Shown in pieces: positions 10,632-20,026 of a stretch of DNA of 64,000 nt. Under the pieces are notes generated by a model. That model saw nothing but the letters and a program-made list of their open reading frames with translations. It did no database searches and had not been told where the DNA came from. The translations under genes and the position numbers were made by a program. The stretch is from the NCBI RefSeq assembly GCF_002575655.3, contig NC_053039.3:371109633-371173632 (forward strand), given 5' to 3'. Numbering within the stretch: position 1 is the stretch's first letter; every line of letters begins with the position of its first letter. Origin of the DNA: Aegilops tauschii subsp. strangulata. Lineage: Eukaryota > Streptophyta > Magnoliopsida > Poales > Poaceae.

Positions 10632-11626
10632 GTCGTCCCTTTCTCTCTATGCATTCGAAAAATCTATAACAACTGAACAACTTTTTTACTTCCATGGCAT
10701 GCCTTCCTGTTGCTGAAAACGCCGACTACTCATGGTGTGCCTTTCTTACATGGTTGGATTGAGGTACACCATGGAGTTTAATATATTCTTAATAGTATAA
10801 ATTGGTGCTCCAACTCTTGTCTTCCCTTCTATTGTTGTGTAGTGATGTGCTTGCTCGTATACTCGCTAAATCATTTTAGATAATTTGATTAAGTAACTAA
10901 TTTGTGTTCTCGTTCATTTATTTATTACCCTGTGTAGCATTGATGCTGGTGTGCCCAATGAATTATATGCATACTACTATGTGCCTTAATTATCTTTCAT
11001 CTTTACATATCTCTTCAGGTATGTTATTTTGTGATAGTTTCACCGTACCCATCATTGTTACTGTGATTGCTAAGTTCCTTTGGTTCTACGAGTTCTAGGA
11101 TGAGATTAGGTTTACTAACATAAACCCCCCCCCCCTTGGTGTTTCCTCCCTACTCTTGCATTTTTTCTTATGGTCTGCAGCTTTTGGGGATCCTTTATGT
11201 GCCCATATATTTATTGATCTTTCTTACAGACCAAGATGAGCATCCCAAAGGAAGTACACTTACCCCCTTAAAAAGGTTCATATCTTCCAAATTTCACTTA
11301 TATGACAACGGTGCAATGTTTGCATATTGTTTCAAATTTGGTTCTGGATAGTTATAGGTACACACATTGATTATTTGTTGCAATTCCAGTATATAGTAAG
11401 GGGTCTACTGTTGGTTTTAATTTGAGACTCCATACCATAAGCAGCCAATTTAAATCGGTAATTACTTGCATAGCAAGCCCTTTCTATCATAGCACCATGA
11501 ACATGCTTGTGGGTTTTTCTTTAGCATAGGATGTTGCGATATACAATAGCATCACGCTAGATGGATCTAGAAAATGCAATTCCGATCCTTACATCTCTGA
11601 GCATTTTCATTTACTTTGTTATGCAG
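10632..11626. other. Right part of CAP pseudogene intron 1
   Basis: AT-rich sequence between the inserted element and the exon 2 acceptor (TTATGCAG|AAACC). It contains a C-run near 11126-11136. No coding sequence is supported. Confidence 0.5.
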
Positions 11627-12020
11627 AAACCTCCATCAATGGCCAACGTGTAGGATTTCTTTAAGCCTCTAAGTAATGCTATTGCAAACGCAACTGCTAT
11701 GACTGAAGTAAGGAGGTTGGGCTACTTTAATCATATAAAGAGTGTTGTTGACAGTCTCCTGCCCTTGAAGGAAGGAAGCCTGGCTAATCATATGAAGATT
11801 GTTGTTTACAGTCTCACGGCCTTGGCTTGGGTTGTCTTCTCCAAAAAAGATTATGGTTAGTGAAATTGCTTCGTTGGTTTTGATTTTTTTAGTCCCATCA
11901 AAGTTATACGAGTTTCTCCCCTAATTTCCTTCTATTCTTGCTCTTCGTAAGGCATGAGTTTCCCAACAGCACATGTTGGAGAGAGTTGGTACATGTTCAA
12001 GGACATGAGAAGCCTCTCGT

Positions 12021-13333
12021 ACTCGTCGGTGGCGTCCACTGCCATATGTCCGAGCCTGGAGCGGCAGCCGATCCTCCGTCCACACAAGGCCGCCGCCAGC
12101 CTGCTCTTCCAATTCCTCATCGAGCCCAGCACCCATAGGCAGGACGACAAGAAAGGGCAGCACCACGCCACCACCACTGATGGCGAGCTCGTCAGCCCTA
12201 CCGGTCTAGGTTCCTGCTCCACAGCGAGGTGGCTACGGTGGCAGTTTCCCCGGTTGGTGAAGAGACATGGGAGGAGCCAGTTCCTACTAATGTGATGAAC
12301 ACAAACACGCAAAGAGCAGGTGAGGATACTCTGCATTCGCTATGAATCATTGCTAATTATCTGTCGTACTACTTTTGTTCTAGGTTTGATTCCACTCGTT
12401 CTGATACCGAAAAAAGAGAGGAGTGGAAATTTCAGAGTAGGTAGAGTATATAACTAGAGATGGTGCAATCATATATGTGTTAGACAATGCCAGTACTTCA
12501 TGTTATTGAATTCATGCTCCATCCAATTGCTCCAAAAGTTTGAACTAATGGAGAGAAACGGACAATATATTTCAACACTTCCCCTCACGTCTAGACTATT
12601 TTAGTCATTAGACGTGGAATTGATATAGGCCGCATAATTATTTTTTTAATACTGCGTTAGCAGGGTCTTGAACTCATGACCTCTTGGCTCGGATATCATA
12701 TTGAATTCATGCTCCAGCGAGTTGCTGCAAGAGTTTGAACTGATGAAGAGAGGCGGATAATATATTTCAACACATGTAACCTATAAGAATCCATTCTCTA
12801 AATGTGTTGGTTTTGCATAGCTCTGTCTTACTGTTCCAGTTAGCTAGGAAGTTGCATGTACCAGTACTTTCATGTTCCTGTACCCTAAGTTTGATGAAAT
12901 AACACCACATAGTACAAACAGCAAAGTGGAAGGGGTGCGTAGCTACCTGGCGCCGCGGAAATTCCTCTCAAGTGGCGCATCATGTGTGCGCCCCAACCAG
13001 TAGTAAGTTACTACTAGGTTGGAGTACGGGTTAGTTCACATTGATATTGTAGGTTAATGTAGTTGGAAGCACAAATTTTGTCTGATGAAAGTTCATAAAA
13101 GCCTTTTAACATGTGATCTAATTTTAAAGATCTTGATGCAAGAAATACAATGATAAAAATGGTTTGTAATTTAGACTCGTGATTCATGAGATATTTTAGT
13201 TTTAAAAGACAAATCTAGAAAAGAGCACACACGACCAATTTGACATCCCTCGCGCGTGAATGTGAAACTCTCAGATGCCCGATAAGTGATGCCCATGTGC
13301 TCCATCATTTGTAATCACCAGAGTATTTGTGAA
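12021..13333. other. Unassigned stretch with a diverged direct repeat pair
   Basis: After the CAP similarity ends, 12021-12300 is GC-rich and open in more than one frame, but no family is recognised. A block of about 72 bp starting GAATTCATGCTCCA occurs at about 12508-12580 and again, diverged, at about 12703-12776. Both copies end AATATATTTCAACAC. No element boundaries could be fixed. Confidence 0.5.
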
Positions 13334-13560
13334 CGATGGTTAGAAGGACAGTGGTATCTTCAGTCCATCAGGGTTCAAGTCCTAGACTTGACATTGGTGC
13401 TCGCCTTTTTCTGGATTTATTTCATGCCATCTGGCGATGTGCGTTCAGTGGGGGAAGACGTTTCCGTTGACTACGAAGGTGTTTATAGCGACTTCATCAA
13501 TTTCAAAATAATGTGTCGGCTCAGTTTTCGGAAGTGTTATGTATGAGCGTCTGCTCGCCT
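13334..13560 (+). mobile_element. Au-type SINE
   Basis: The head TTAGAAGGACAGTGGTATC is followed by GGGTTCAAGTCCTAG, which fits the RNA polymerase III B box of a tRNA-derived SINE. A body follows with the features of the Triticeae Au SINE: TTTTTCTGGATTTATTTCA, CGTTGACTACGA, then CGGCTCAGTTTTCGGA. It lies about 240 bp upstream of the J-domain gene, in the same orientation. Confidence 0.75.
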
Positions 13561-13798
13561 GTGTTAATCACGATAGGATTTTGAGTAATGAGCAAAATTC
13601 GGATTCCTATTGGGCCGTCCAAGGCCCATGGAAAGTCGTTGGTTTATGTCGGAATCGTCCATGTTAACATCGCTATTATCGCCACGCACCCCCAGCTGAT
13701 CCATCCCCACAATTCGACCATCAAAGGGAAAAAAAAAGATCCATCCCCAATTCGAGCTCCACCTGCACCGAACCCTCAATCCCACCCTCCACCCAACA

Positions 13799-15382
13799 AT
13801 GGATCCGGCCGCCGCCGCCGCACGGCGGCAGGCGGACAAGTGGATGAGCGTGGCCGAGAAGCTCCTCATGGCGAAGGACCTCGAGGGCTGCAAGGAGTTC
13901 TCCTCCCAGGCCATCGCCGCCGACCCCCGTACCCCGGGCGCCGAGGATCTCTACGCCGCCGCCGACGTCCTCCTCGCGTCCCAGCGCCGCCGCTTGCCCA
14001 GCGGCCAGCCCGATCCATACGCTGTTCTCGGCCTCGACCCTGCCAAGCCCGCATCGCGCCTCCCGGACGTCGTCCATTCCAAGTTCCGTCGGCTCTCCCT
14101 CCTCCTCAACCGGTCCCACCCCGACCGCCCCTGCTCGGTGTACGTCGCCGAGGCTGCCCGCCTCGTCGCCGATGCCTGGGCCTTCCTCTCCAACGCCGGA
14201 CTTAAGTCCGCCCTCGACGCCGAACTGGATGCAGCCGCTGCACCTCGCGCACCGATGCAACAGCCGGCGGTGGAGAGGAGGCCGCAGCCGTCGCCGCCTC
14301 CACAGCAGAGCCCGGTATGGGCAGCTCCCCAGCCACGGCCACCTCCACAGCGGATCCCGGTACGGCCAGCTCCCCAGCCAACGCCGCCTCCACAGCCGAG
14401 TTCGCTGCGAGCAGCTACCCAGACACCGCCGCCTCCACAGCCGAGTTCCCTGCGAGCAGCTACCCAGACGCCGCCGCCTCCACAGCCGAGCCCGCTGCAA
14501 CCAGCTACCCAGCCACAGCCATCTCCACAGCCGAGCCGGCTGCAAGCAGCTACCAGGCCACCGCCGTCTCCACAGCCAAGTCCGTCGCAAGCAGCTACCA
14601 AGCCACTGCCGTCTCCACAGCCAAGTCCGCTGCAACCGGCTACCCAGCCACCGCCGCGTCCACAACCGAGTCCGCTGCAAGCAGCTTCCCAGCCACCCGC
14701 CGGAGTAGCGACTCCGCCGGTGGAGTCTGGTACATCGCCTGCGTCGACGTTCTGGACATTGTGCAAGGGGTGCTCCCATATTCACCAGTATGATCGCCTC
14801 TACGAGGCGCGCAAACTGAAGTGCTCCAGCTGCCACCAGCCATTTGTAGCTGAGGCAATGGCGGAGCCGCCGCCCATTGTGCCGGGCACTGACATGTATT
14901 ACTGTACCTGGGGCTTCTTCCCCATTGGGTTCCCCGGGTGCCCTGGCTACGCGGATCTGGTCAATTCCCAGTCACAGGGGTCAGATCAGCTGAATGTGCC
15001 ATGGCTTGGAGCCAATGGTAGGGTTGCTGCTGAGAATGGGACTCCCATTACCATAGGTGCTGCAAGGGAGGAGCCAGTGGCATCTGAACGTTCGCCGGAA
15101 CCTTTAATGCGCACGAGAGTGGAGGTGCCACTGGTACCGGAACCTGCGCCAGAACCTTTAATGCGCATGAGAGTGGGGGTGCCAGCCGTGCCGGAACCTG
15201 TGATGCCCACAAGAGTGGAGGTTCCAGCCGCGTCGGAACCTGTGATGCCCACGAGAGTGGAGGTGCCTGCCGCACCGGAACCTGTACAGCCCACGAGAGT
15301 GAAGTCAGTGAAAGTGGGAGCAAAGAAGCGTGGTCGACCCAAAGGCAGCAAGAACAAGAAGAATTTGCGAGTTGTGACTTGA
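13799..15382 (+). CDS. J-domain protein with P/Q/S-rich repeats, zinc ribbon and AT-hook-like tail
   Basis: Intact single-exon gene of 527 residues. The N-terminal helix pair (QADKWMSVAEKLLMAKDLEG) precedes a J domain (about residues 72-135) with DPYAVLGLD and the HPD triad in SHPDRP (about 107-109), the motif that stimulates Hsp70 ATPase. Residues about 155-305 are a low-complexity region of roughly ten repeats built on PSPLQAATQPPP. Next comes FWTLCKGCSHIHQYDRLY...LKCSSCHQPF, two CxxC pairs that probably bind zinc, and a conserved-looking TDMYYCTWGFFPIGFPGCPG. The C-terminus has EVPxxPEPVMPTRV repeats and KKRGRPKGSKNKK, an AT-hook-like basic patch suggesting a nuclear location. The layout fits the plant J-domain family with a DUF3444-type neighbour, here without the long C-terminus. 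The start is the first ATG after a C-rich leader. The client is unknown. Confidence 0.9.
   Translation: MDPAAAAARRQADKWMSVAEKLLMAKDLEGCKEFSSQAIAADPRTPGAEDLYAAADVLLASQRRRLPSGQPDPYAVLGLDPAKPASRLPDVVHSKFRRLSLLLNRSHPDRPCSVYVAEAARLVADAWAFLSNAGLKSALDAELDAAAAPRAPMQQPAVERRPQPSPPPQQSPVWAAPQPRPPPQRIPVRPAPQPTPPPQPSSLRAATQTPPPPQPSSLRAATQTPPPPQPSPLQPATQPQPSPQPSRLQAATRPPPSPQPSPSQAATKPLPSPQPSPLQPATQPPPRPQPSPLQAASQPPAGVATPPVESGTSPASTFWTLCKGCSHIHQYDRLYEARKLKCSSCHQPFVAEAMAEPPPIVPGTDMYYCTWGFFPIGFPGCPGYADLVNSQSQGSDQLNVPWLGANGRVAAENGTPITIGAAREEPVASERSPEPLMRTRVEVPLVPEPAPEPLMRMRVGVPAVPEPVMPTRVEVPAASEPVMPTRVEVPAAPEPVQPTRVKSVKVGAKKRGRPKGSKNKKNLRVVT
14285..14695. repeat. Coding minisatellite in the J-domain gene
   Basis: About ten imperfect units of about 36-39 bp built around CCTCCACAGCCGAGTCCGCT. 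They encode the P/Q/S-rich linker and stay in frame. They also leave the other frames open, which creates long spurious reading frames on both strands. Confidence 0.85.
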
Positions 15383-16453
15383 TAGCGATGAAGATGATTG
15401 GCATGGCATGATCATAGGTCAGACTGGGTTAGTTCGGCTATTAATTTCATCCTGTTGTCGTCGACTGAAGCATTTGCTCTGTTGGTTGGATACTACTCAT
15501 TTTCAGCTGACAGAGTGACAGTATCTACATGAGAAGCATGGCTACTTTAGTGATGGAATAAGTTATTTGTTTACCAGGTAGTCTTTTCTTAGTTGATGAG
15601 TTGTGTGACCGTTCTTGCCATTTATGCTTTAGATGATGTAGCTGTTGTATGCTGTCCAATTTCATGACTCTCCTTGAGCTAGCTTTGTGGATCCGAGATT
15701 CCTGGGGATTGCTCTTTGTTAACTGAGTAATGTACATTCAAATAATGTGCTGCAATAATCGGACAGTTGTTGTTATGTGTTTCTTCTCCAGTTTAGTTTG
15801 TGCAAGCTGTGTTGTCTTTTTGACTTTTATTAGAAGCTACTTTTGGTCTCGTTCCTCACATGGTGTGCCTGGTGAGGGCCAATGTTTTGACATGGTACCT
15901 ACTTACCTAGATCCACATCAGAGGTCGGCTTGAATACTTTCAGAGGTCAAATGAACAAGTTATGTGAGACTGCAAGTGGTTCATCTTTGAAGTATTCATG
16001 TTATCGTCCGGGTCTTTGAACTGAATTGGGTTATCGTAACTGTAGCTCTGATTCAGTTTCAGCTTGAGATGCAATTTGACTATGATTCTCTCTGGAAGAG
16101 GACTCTGAAAAGAGAATTGTTGTAGTGGCTATATATGAATTGGTTGGCCAAACTGTAGCCTGATTGTCTCTGAATTGAATTGGGCTGGCTGAACTGTACC
16201 TGGGATTTAATCAGCTTGAATTTGAATTTTACTATGATTCTCTCTGAAAGAGGGCCCTGAAAAGAGAATTATTGGCTATATCATGGTGAATTTGAATCTG
16301 ACCGTGATTCTTGCTGAAAGAGGATTGTTGGCTATATGTATGGTGCTGTCAAGTATGAAGGGGCCGGCAACACCATTTTTGAACAAAGCGTCAGTACTTT
16401 CCTTGGAGATGTATCGGAGGCTGAGGTGATGGCACTATGGTCTAAGCAACACA
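15383..16453. other. 3' flank of the J-domain gene with a local repeat
   Basis: The probable 3' untranslated region follows the stop. Between about 16080 and 16345 a unit of about 100 bp containing GATTCTCTCTG(A/G)AAGAGG ... GAGAATT(G/A)TTG ... GGCTATAT occurs three times with increasing decay. No coding sequence. Confidence 0.55.
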
Positions 16454-16538
16454 TATGCTCCCTCTGTATCAAAAAATAAGACGTTTTTAGGCTAATTTAG
16501 CCTACAAAAAGGTCTTATATTTTGGTACAGAGGTAGTA
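16454..16538. mobile_element. Short Stowaway-type MITE
   Basis: About 85 bp. CTCCCTCTGTATCAAAAAAT at the left mirrors ATATTTTGGTACAGAGG at the right, with TA at both outer edges and an internal inverted repeat (ATAAGACGTTTTTAGGC / GCCTACAAAAAGGTCTTAT). This is the usual form of a mariner-related Stowaway element. Confidence 0.75.
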
Positions 16539-16711
16539 CATGTTGCCCCAGTAATCTTGAAGATGACGAACATCAATAAGATTTGGCTGATGATATCTGC
16601 ACAGCTTCTATGGCTAGAGTAGTAATTGTTTTGTGGAGGTGCAGAATTGTGTATATGAATGCTTTTCGTGATGCTTCTGTGATCAGTTTGTTGCATACGG
16701 CGTGCTTTGTT

Positions 16712-16825
16712 TTTTTTTAACAATCAGTACAGACACGAACGCTCATATACATGCGCATACACTTACCTTTATGAACGCACACACGCACAACCTACCCCTA
16801 TGAGCATCTTTGAAAGACTGAATAC
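16712..16825 (-). mobile_element. Truncated Au-type SINE, 3' end
   Basis: Reverse complement of the Au SINE tail: CAGTACAGACACGAACGCTC, ATACATGCGCATACACTTAC, ACCCCTATGAGCATCTTTGA and AAGACTG. Only the 3' part is present; the tRNA-like head is missing. Confidence 0.7.
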
Positions 16826-16857
16826 GGCGTGCTTTGTGATCAAAAGAGAAACCAAAT

Positions 16858-16898
16858 TCCAGAAAGAAAGAAAGAAAAAAAAAGAAAGAAAGATGGAT
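16858..16898. repeat. AAAG microsatellite
   Basis: Purine run built of AAAG and A-rich units, just right of the SINE fragment. It may mark an old poly-A tail. Confidence 0.7.
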
Positions 16899-17099
16899 GT
16901 AATGTCGTTTTTTTCCCCAACTTATATGTTGTACTCGCCGGCAATGCTGGAGATTGGTGGCAATGGCAGAGCCGGAGTCCTTATATGCCAAAGTTTTCAG
17001 TTCAAAGTTTTTTCTTTTCGAAACGGAGGCAAAAGCTTTGAGAAGAGAGTTTACGAACAAGTACAAAAACGACCACCAAACCGATTTACATCGGTACTA

Positions 17100-18985
17100 C
17101 TCTCGTGGCATCAAAGATATTAGCTGCTTTGCACCGGCCAAACCCCAAAGAGCGGCCTCGGATTTAATCTTGGTAACAAAAGATCTTAGGTGCTTTGCAC
17201 CATCCAAACCCCAAAGAGCGGCCTCAGACTTAACCTTGTGCTCGACATCGATGAGACATTCCTCCCACGCCAAAGCTCCCAAGATACAAGCATAACAGCT
17301 GAGGGCCTGAGGCCAAGCCTTTTCTCGTGCCGCCGTTGGCGTTGATCGTGGAGAGCCACCACTCCTTGACCGAGTTGAAATTATTCCACCCATCAAAGTC
17401 CATGTGGTGCAGCCCAAGCCATCTTGCAATTTCGCTCCAAATGCGCCTTGAGTATCTACACTAACAAAATATGCGCTGGCGTCTTTGGCTCCCTCCTGCA
17501 TAATTAGCAAAGTCCACAATTTGGCCAACCCCTCCACCAAAGCCGATCTGTCGTCCACACTCGGTCCTGAAAGATGAGCCATGCAAAGAATTTATGCTTT
17601 GGAGGGGGCCGAATTTTTGCACACCGTGGACTTCAAAAGGGAGTTTTTTGGGTAATGGAGTTGGGCTAGGTAGGCCGAAGATGTAGAGTACTCGCCCGAT
17701 GGGGTGTTGTTTCGAACAATGGCACCCGCAATATTCTCGTTGAGGCTGATGTCCCGAAGCTCCGTCCAAAGATCCACGAACTCAATGATGTGTTGCACAA
17801 TGAGGCCCGAACTAATGTTTATGCATTCAGTCCATCTCTCATGCACTAGAGCTTTTTCCACCGACATGTTCTTGCATTTGGAGATGGCAAAGATGGACGG
17901 AGAAATATCCTTTGGCTTACAACCGTTAAGCCAGGGCGAGTGACAAAATGGCACAGTTTTGCCATCTCCAACGGTGATTGTCGTGAGGTCGAAGAAGAAG
18001 TCCATATCAGCCTCGTCGCAAGGGTGGCCAAGCCCCACCCATGGCCTCTCCGGTTGTGTCTAGGCTAACCACGACCAGCGCATTCGCAAGGCACATGGAA
18101 TTTTCTCCATGTCCAAATGCCCCAAACCCCTATGCCCTTGGGCCTACAAACACGATCCCATCTGATCTTACACTTTCCTCCGGGTACCATGTTCGAGCCT
18201 GTTCGAATAAGTCCGAGGCGCTCCGTCGATCTACCGAGAACCAAGCAATCACACAAGCACGACACCGATATTTGTTAACGAGGTTCACCGATATGGCTAC
18301 ATCCCCGGGACCTGACTACGGGCGCTCCTCTCCCACGACCGATGTGAGGTGGTAGATAGTTTGCGAGTTGATAACTGATTAAATCCAAGCGCTCCAACTG
18401 GCCATGGTGATGTATTTTCCCTGCCCACACATAACTTTACTTGCAATTTTGTCCACAAGATGTTGAAATCAACATCTCGCAAGCGGTTCATCAAAAGAGG
18501 TAGACCAAGGTACCACACAGAGAATTGTGAGCACACAACGGGGAAGGTGCTAAAGGCGTCATCGAGGTCAATATTGGAGCATCTGAGGGGCCAAAGCTCT
18601 TTCCCGCATTTGTAACTAAACATGTGACCTCATCAAAACTCTGCAGAATGGATATGAGCATGTCCACATCTTCCTTGATGGGAGCCAGAAAGATTGTTGG
18701 CCCCTCTCCCGCGCTGCCGTTTCCAGGATTTGTTGCAGTGGATCAATGGCAAGAACAGAGAGGAGCAAGGACAGCAGATCTCCTTGGTGAAGACCTCTCC
18801 CATACCAAATGGGATTGTTGGGAACTCCGTTGAGGAGTATCTGGGATGACGAAGTGCGGAGGAGAGCCACAACCCAATTGTAGAATATCGAGGGAAAGTC
18901 ATGTTTCTGCATAAGGTCCAAAAGATATTCCCATCTCACATAGTCAAATGCTTTCTTTATGTCAAGCTTGAGGAGAAGGCGTGTT
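17100..18985 (-). pseudogene. LINE reverse transcriptase remnant, minus strand, catalytic loop deleted
   Basis: In minus-strand order: LLLKLDIKKAFDYVRWEYLL (RT motif A region, about 18983-18925), ALLRTSSSQILLNGVPN and GLHQGDLLSLLLSVLAIDPL (about 18870-18770), IFLAPIKEDVDMLISILQSF (about 18692-18634), FSVWYLGLPLLMNRLRDVDF (about 18524-18465), VGDGKTVPFCHSPWLNG (about 17976-17925), and a zinc-binding RVT region with HIF/CQCRYSRRIW-like remnants (about 17480-17420). This is the order of plant non-LTR retrotransposon ORF2. The YADD active site expected just before IFLAPIKE is gone, and several stops and shifts occur. It is 5'-truncated at about 18985, as is common for LINEs. Confidence 0.85.
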
Positions 18986-19564
18986 GAGTGCTGGACACCG
19001 GGGGTTCAAAGTATTATCCAAACGGAGGTGTGTTGAGTGCTGGACCAAAGAAAAAGCTCAAGTTTCACTTGGTTGAGCATATTGGCAGGAATTCAAACAT
19101 TAGTATGATAAAAATGGAGGTGTGTCGAGTGTTGGACCAAAGAAGGATTCAAGTTTCACTTAAACGTCGACATATGTGGAGAATTATATATGGAGATAGG
19201 GTTAATATTTGGACTAGCCCATTGGTCCCATCGAGCTCCTCACAAGAACTAGTCTTACCCTTATATCTAAAGCGATTGATCTCATTGATCCAACCACGAG
19301 TGCTTGGGATAGGGATTTGGTTGAATCTATATTCCGATGACCTGATATGATGTAGATACTTCAGATCCCCCTCAATCCCAATGTTTTTGATGATCTAGTG
19401 ACCTGGAATTCAAGCAAGAATGTGATTCTTCACAGTGTGACACGCCTATAATATTGAATGGTGCGTAATATAGAAAGGGTGCTACATCCACTATTAGTCT
19501 GGTCGGGGAAGTGCTTTCAAACTTAAAATCCCACACAATGTTAAGATCTTTTGTTGGTGTGCTC

Positions 19565-20026
19565 TGTTGGGGACCGTTGCATGGAAAACAAAAAAAATCT
19601 ACGCACACGCAATGATCTATCCATGGAGATGCATAGCAACGACGGGAGGGTGTGTCTACGTACCCTCGTAGACCGTAAGAAGAAGCGTTTCACAACGCAG
19701 TTGATGTAATCGAACTTTCTTCGCACTCCAACCGATCTAGTACCGAACGCACGGCACCTCCGCGTTCTGCTCACGTTCAGCTCGGTGACGTCCTCCGCCC
19801 TCTTGATCTAGCAAGACGGCGAGGTAGTAGATGAGTTCCGGCAGCACGATGGCGTGGTGACGGTGATGGTGATGTGATCTCCGCAGGGCTTCGCCTAAGC
19901 ACCACAAAAATATGACCGAGGGAGTAAACGGTGGCCGGGGGCGCCGCACACGGCTAAGATAATGTTGTATTCTTGTGTGGCACCCCCTCCCCACATATAT
20001 ATAGGTGGGAGGGAGGGAGAAGCAGC
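19565..20026 (-). mobile_element. Angela/WIS-related copia LTR, 3' part (left piece of a split LTR)
   Basis: Minus-strand LTR end. On the plus strand it opens TGTTGGGGACCG and carries the landmarks TCTACGCACACGCAATGATC, GTACCCTCGTAGACC, CAGGGCTTCGCCTAAGCACC and a TATATATA box (about 19996-20003). It is cut at 20026 by a gypsy LTR. The other part of the same kind of LTR is at 43511-43922. Confidence 0.8.

Larger units (their letters stand above)
6029..12020 (+). pseudogene. Cyclase-associated protein (CAP) pseudogene, N-terminal half, intron interrupted by a 2.7-kb element
   Basis: CAP proteins recycle actin monomers in the cytoplasm. Exon 1 (6029 to about 6252) gives LDPAIMAY and, after a one-base shift at about 6108, DLIVEAFGRLNATADKIGGK and VLAEAFTITKDFIIHTKKHL. 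These match the CAP N-terminal helical domain. Exon 2 (11627-11855, after ATGCAG) gives KPPSMANV, a TAG at 11651-11653, DFFKPLSNAIANATAMTE and SLTALAWVVFSKKDY. Exon 3 (from 11952) gives GMSFPTAHVGESWYMFKDM and then diverges. The joins are TATG|GTTAGT and GTAAG|GC. Exon 2 has an internal duplication of about 57 bp around AATCATAT(A/G)AAGA. The stop, the shift, an out-of-phase exon 1/2 join and the missing C-terminal actin-binding half make this a pseudogene. Intron 1 holds the element at 7946-10626. Confidence 0.8.

Noticed and set aside
13721..14836. Long minus-strand frames (371 and 271 residues) opposite the J-domain gene
   Set aside because: They are created by the GC-rich coding minisatellite, consist of W/R- or G/C-rich repeats, and contradict the clear J domain on the plus strand.
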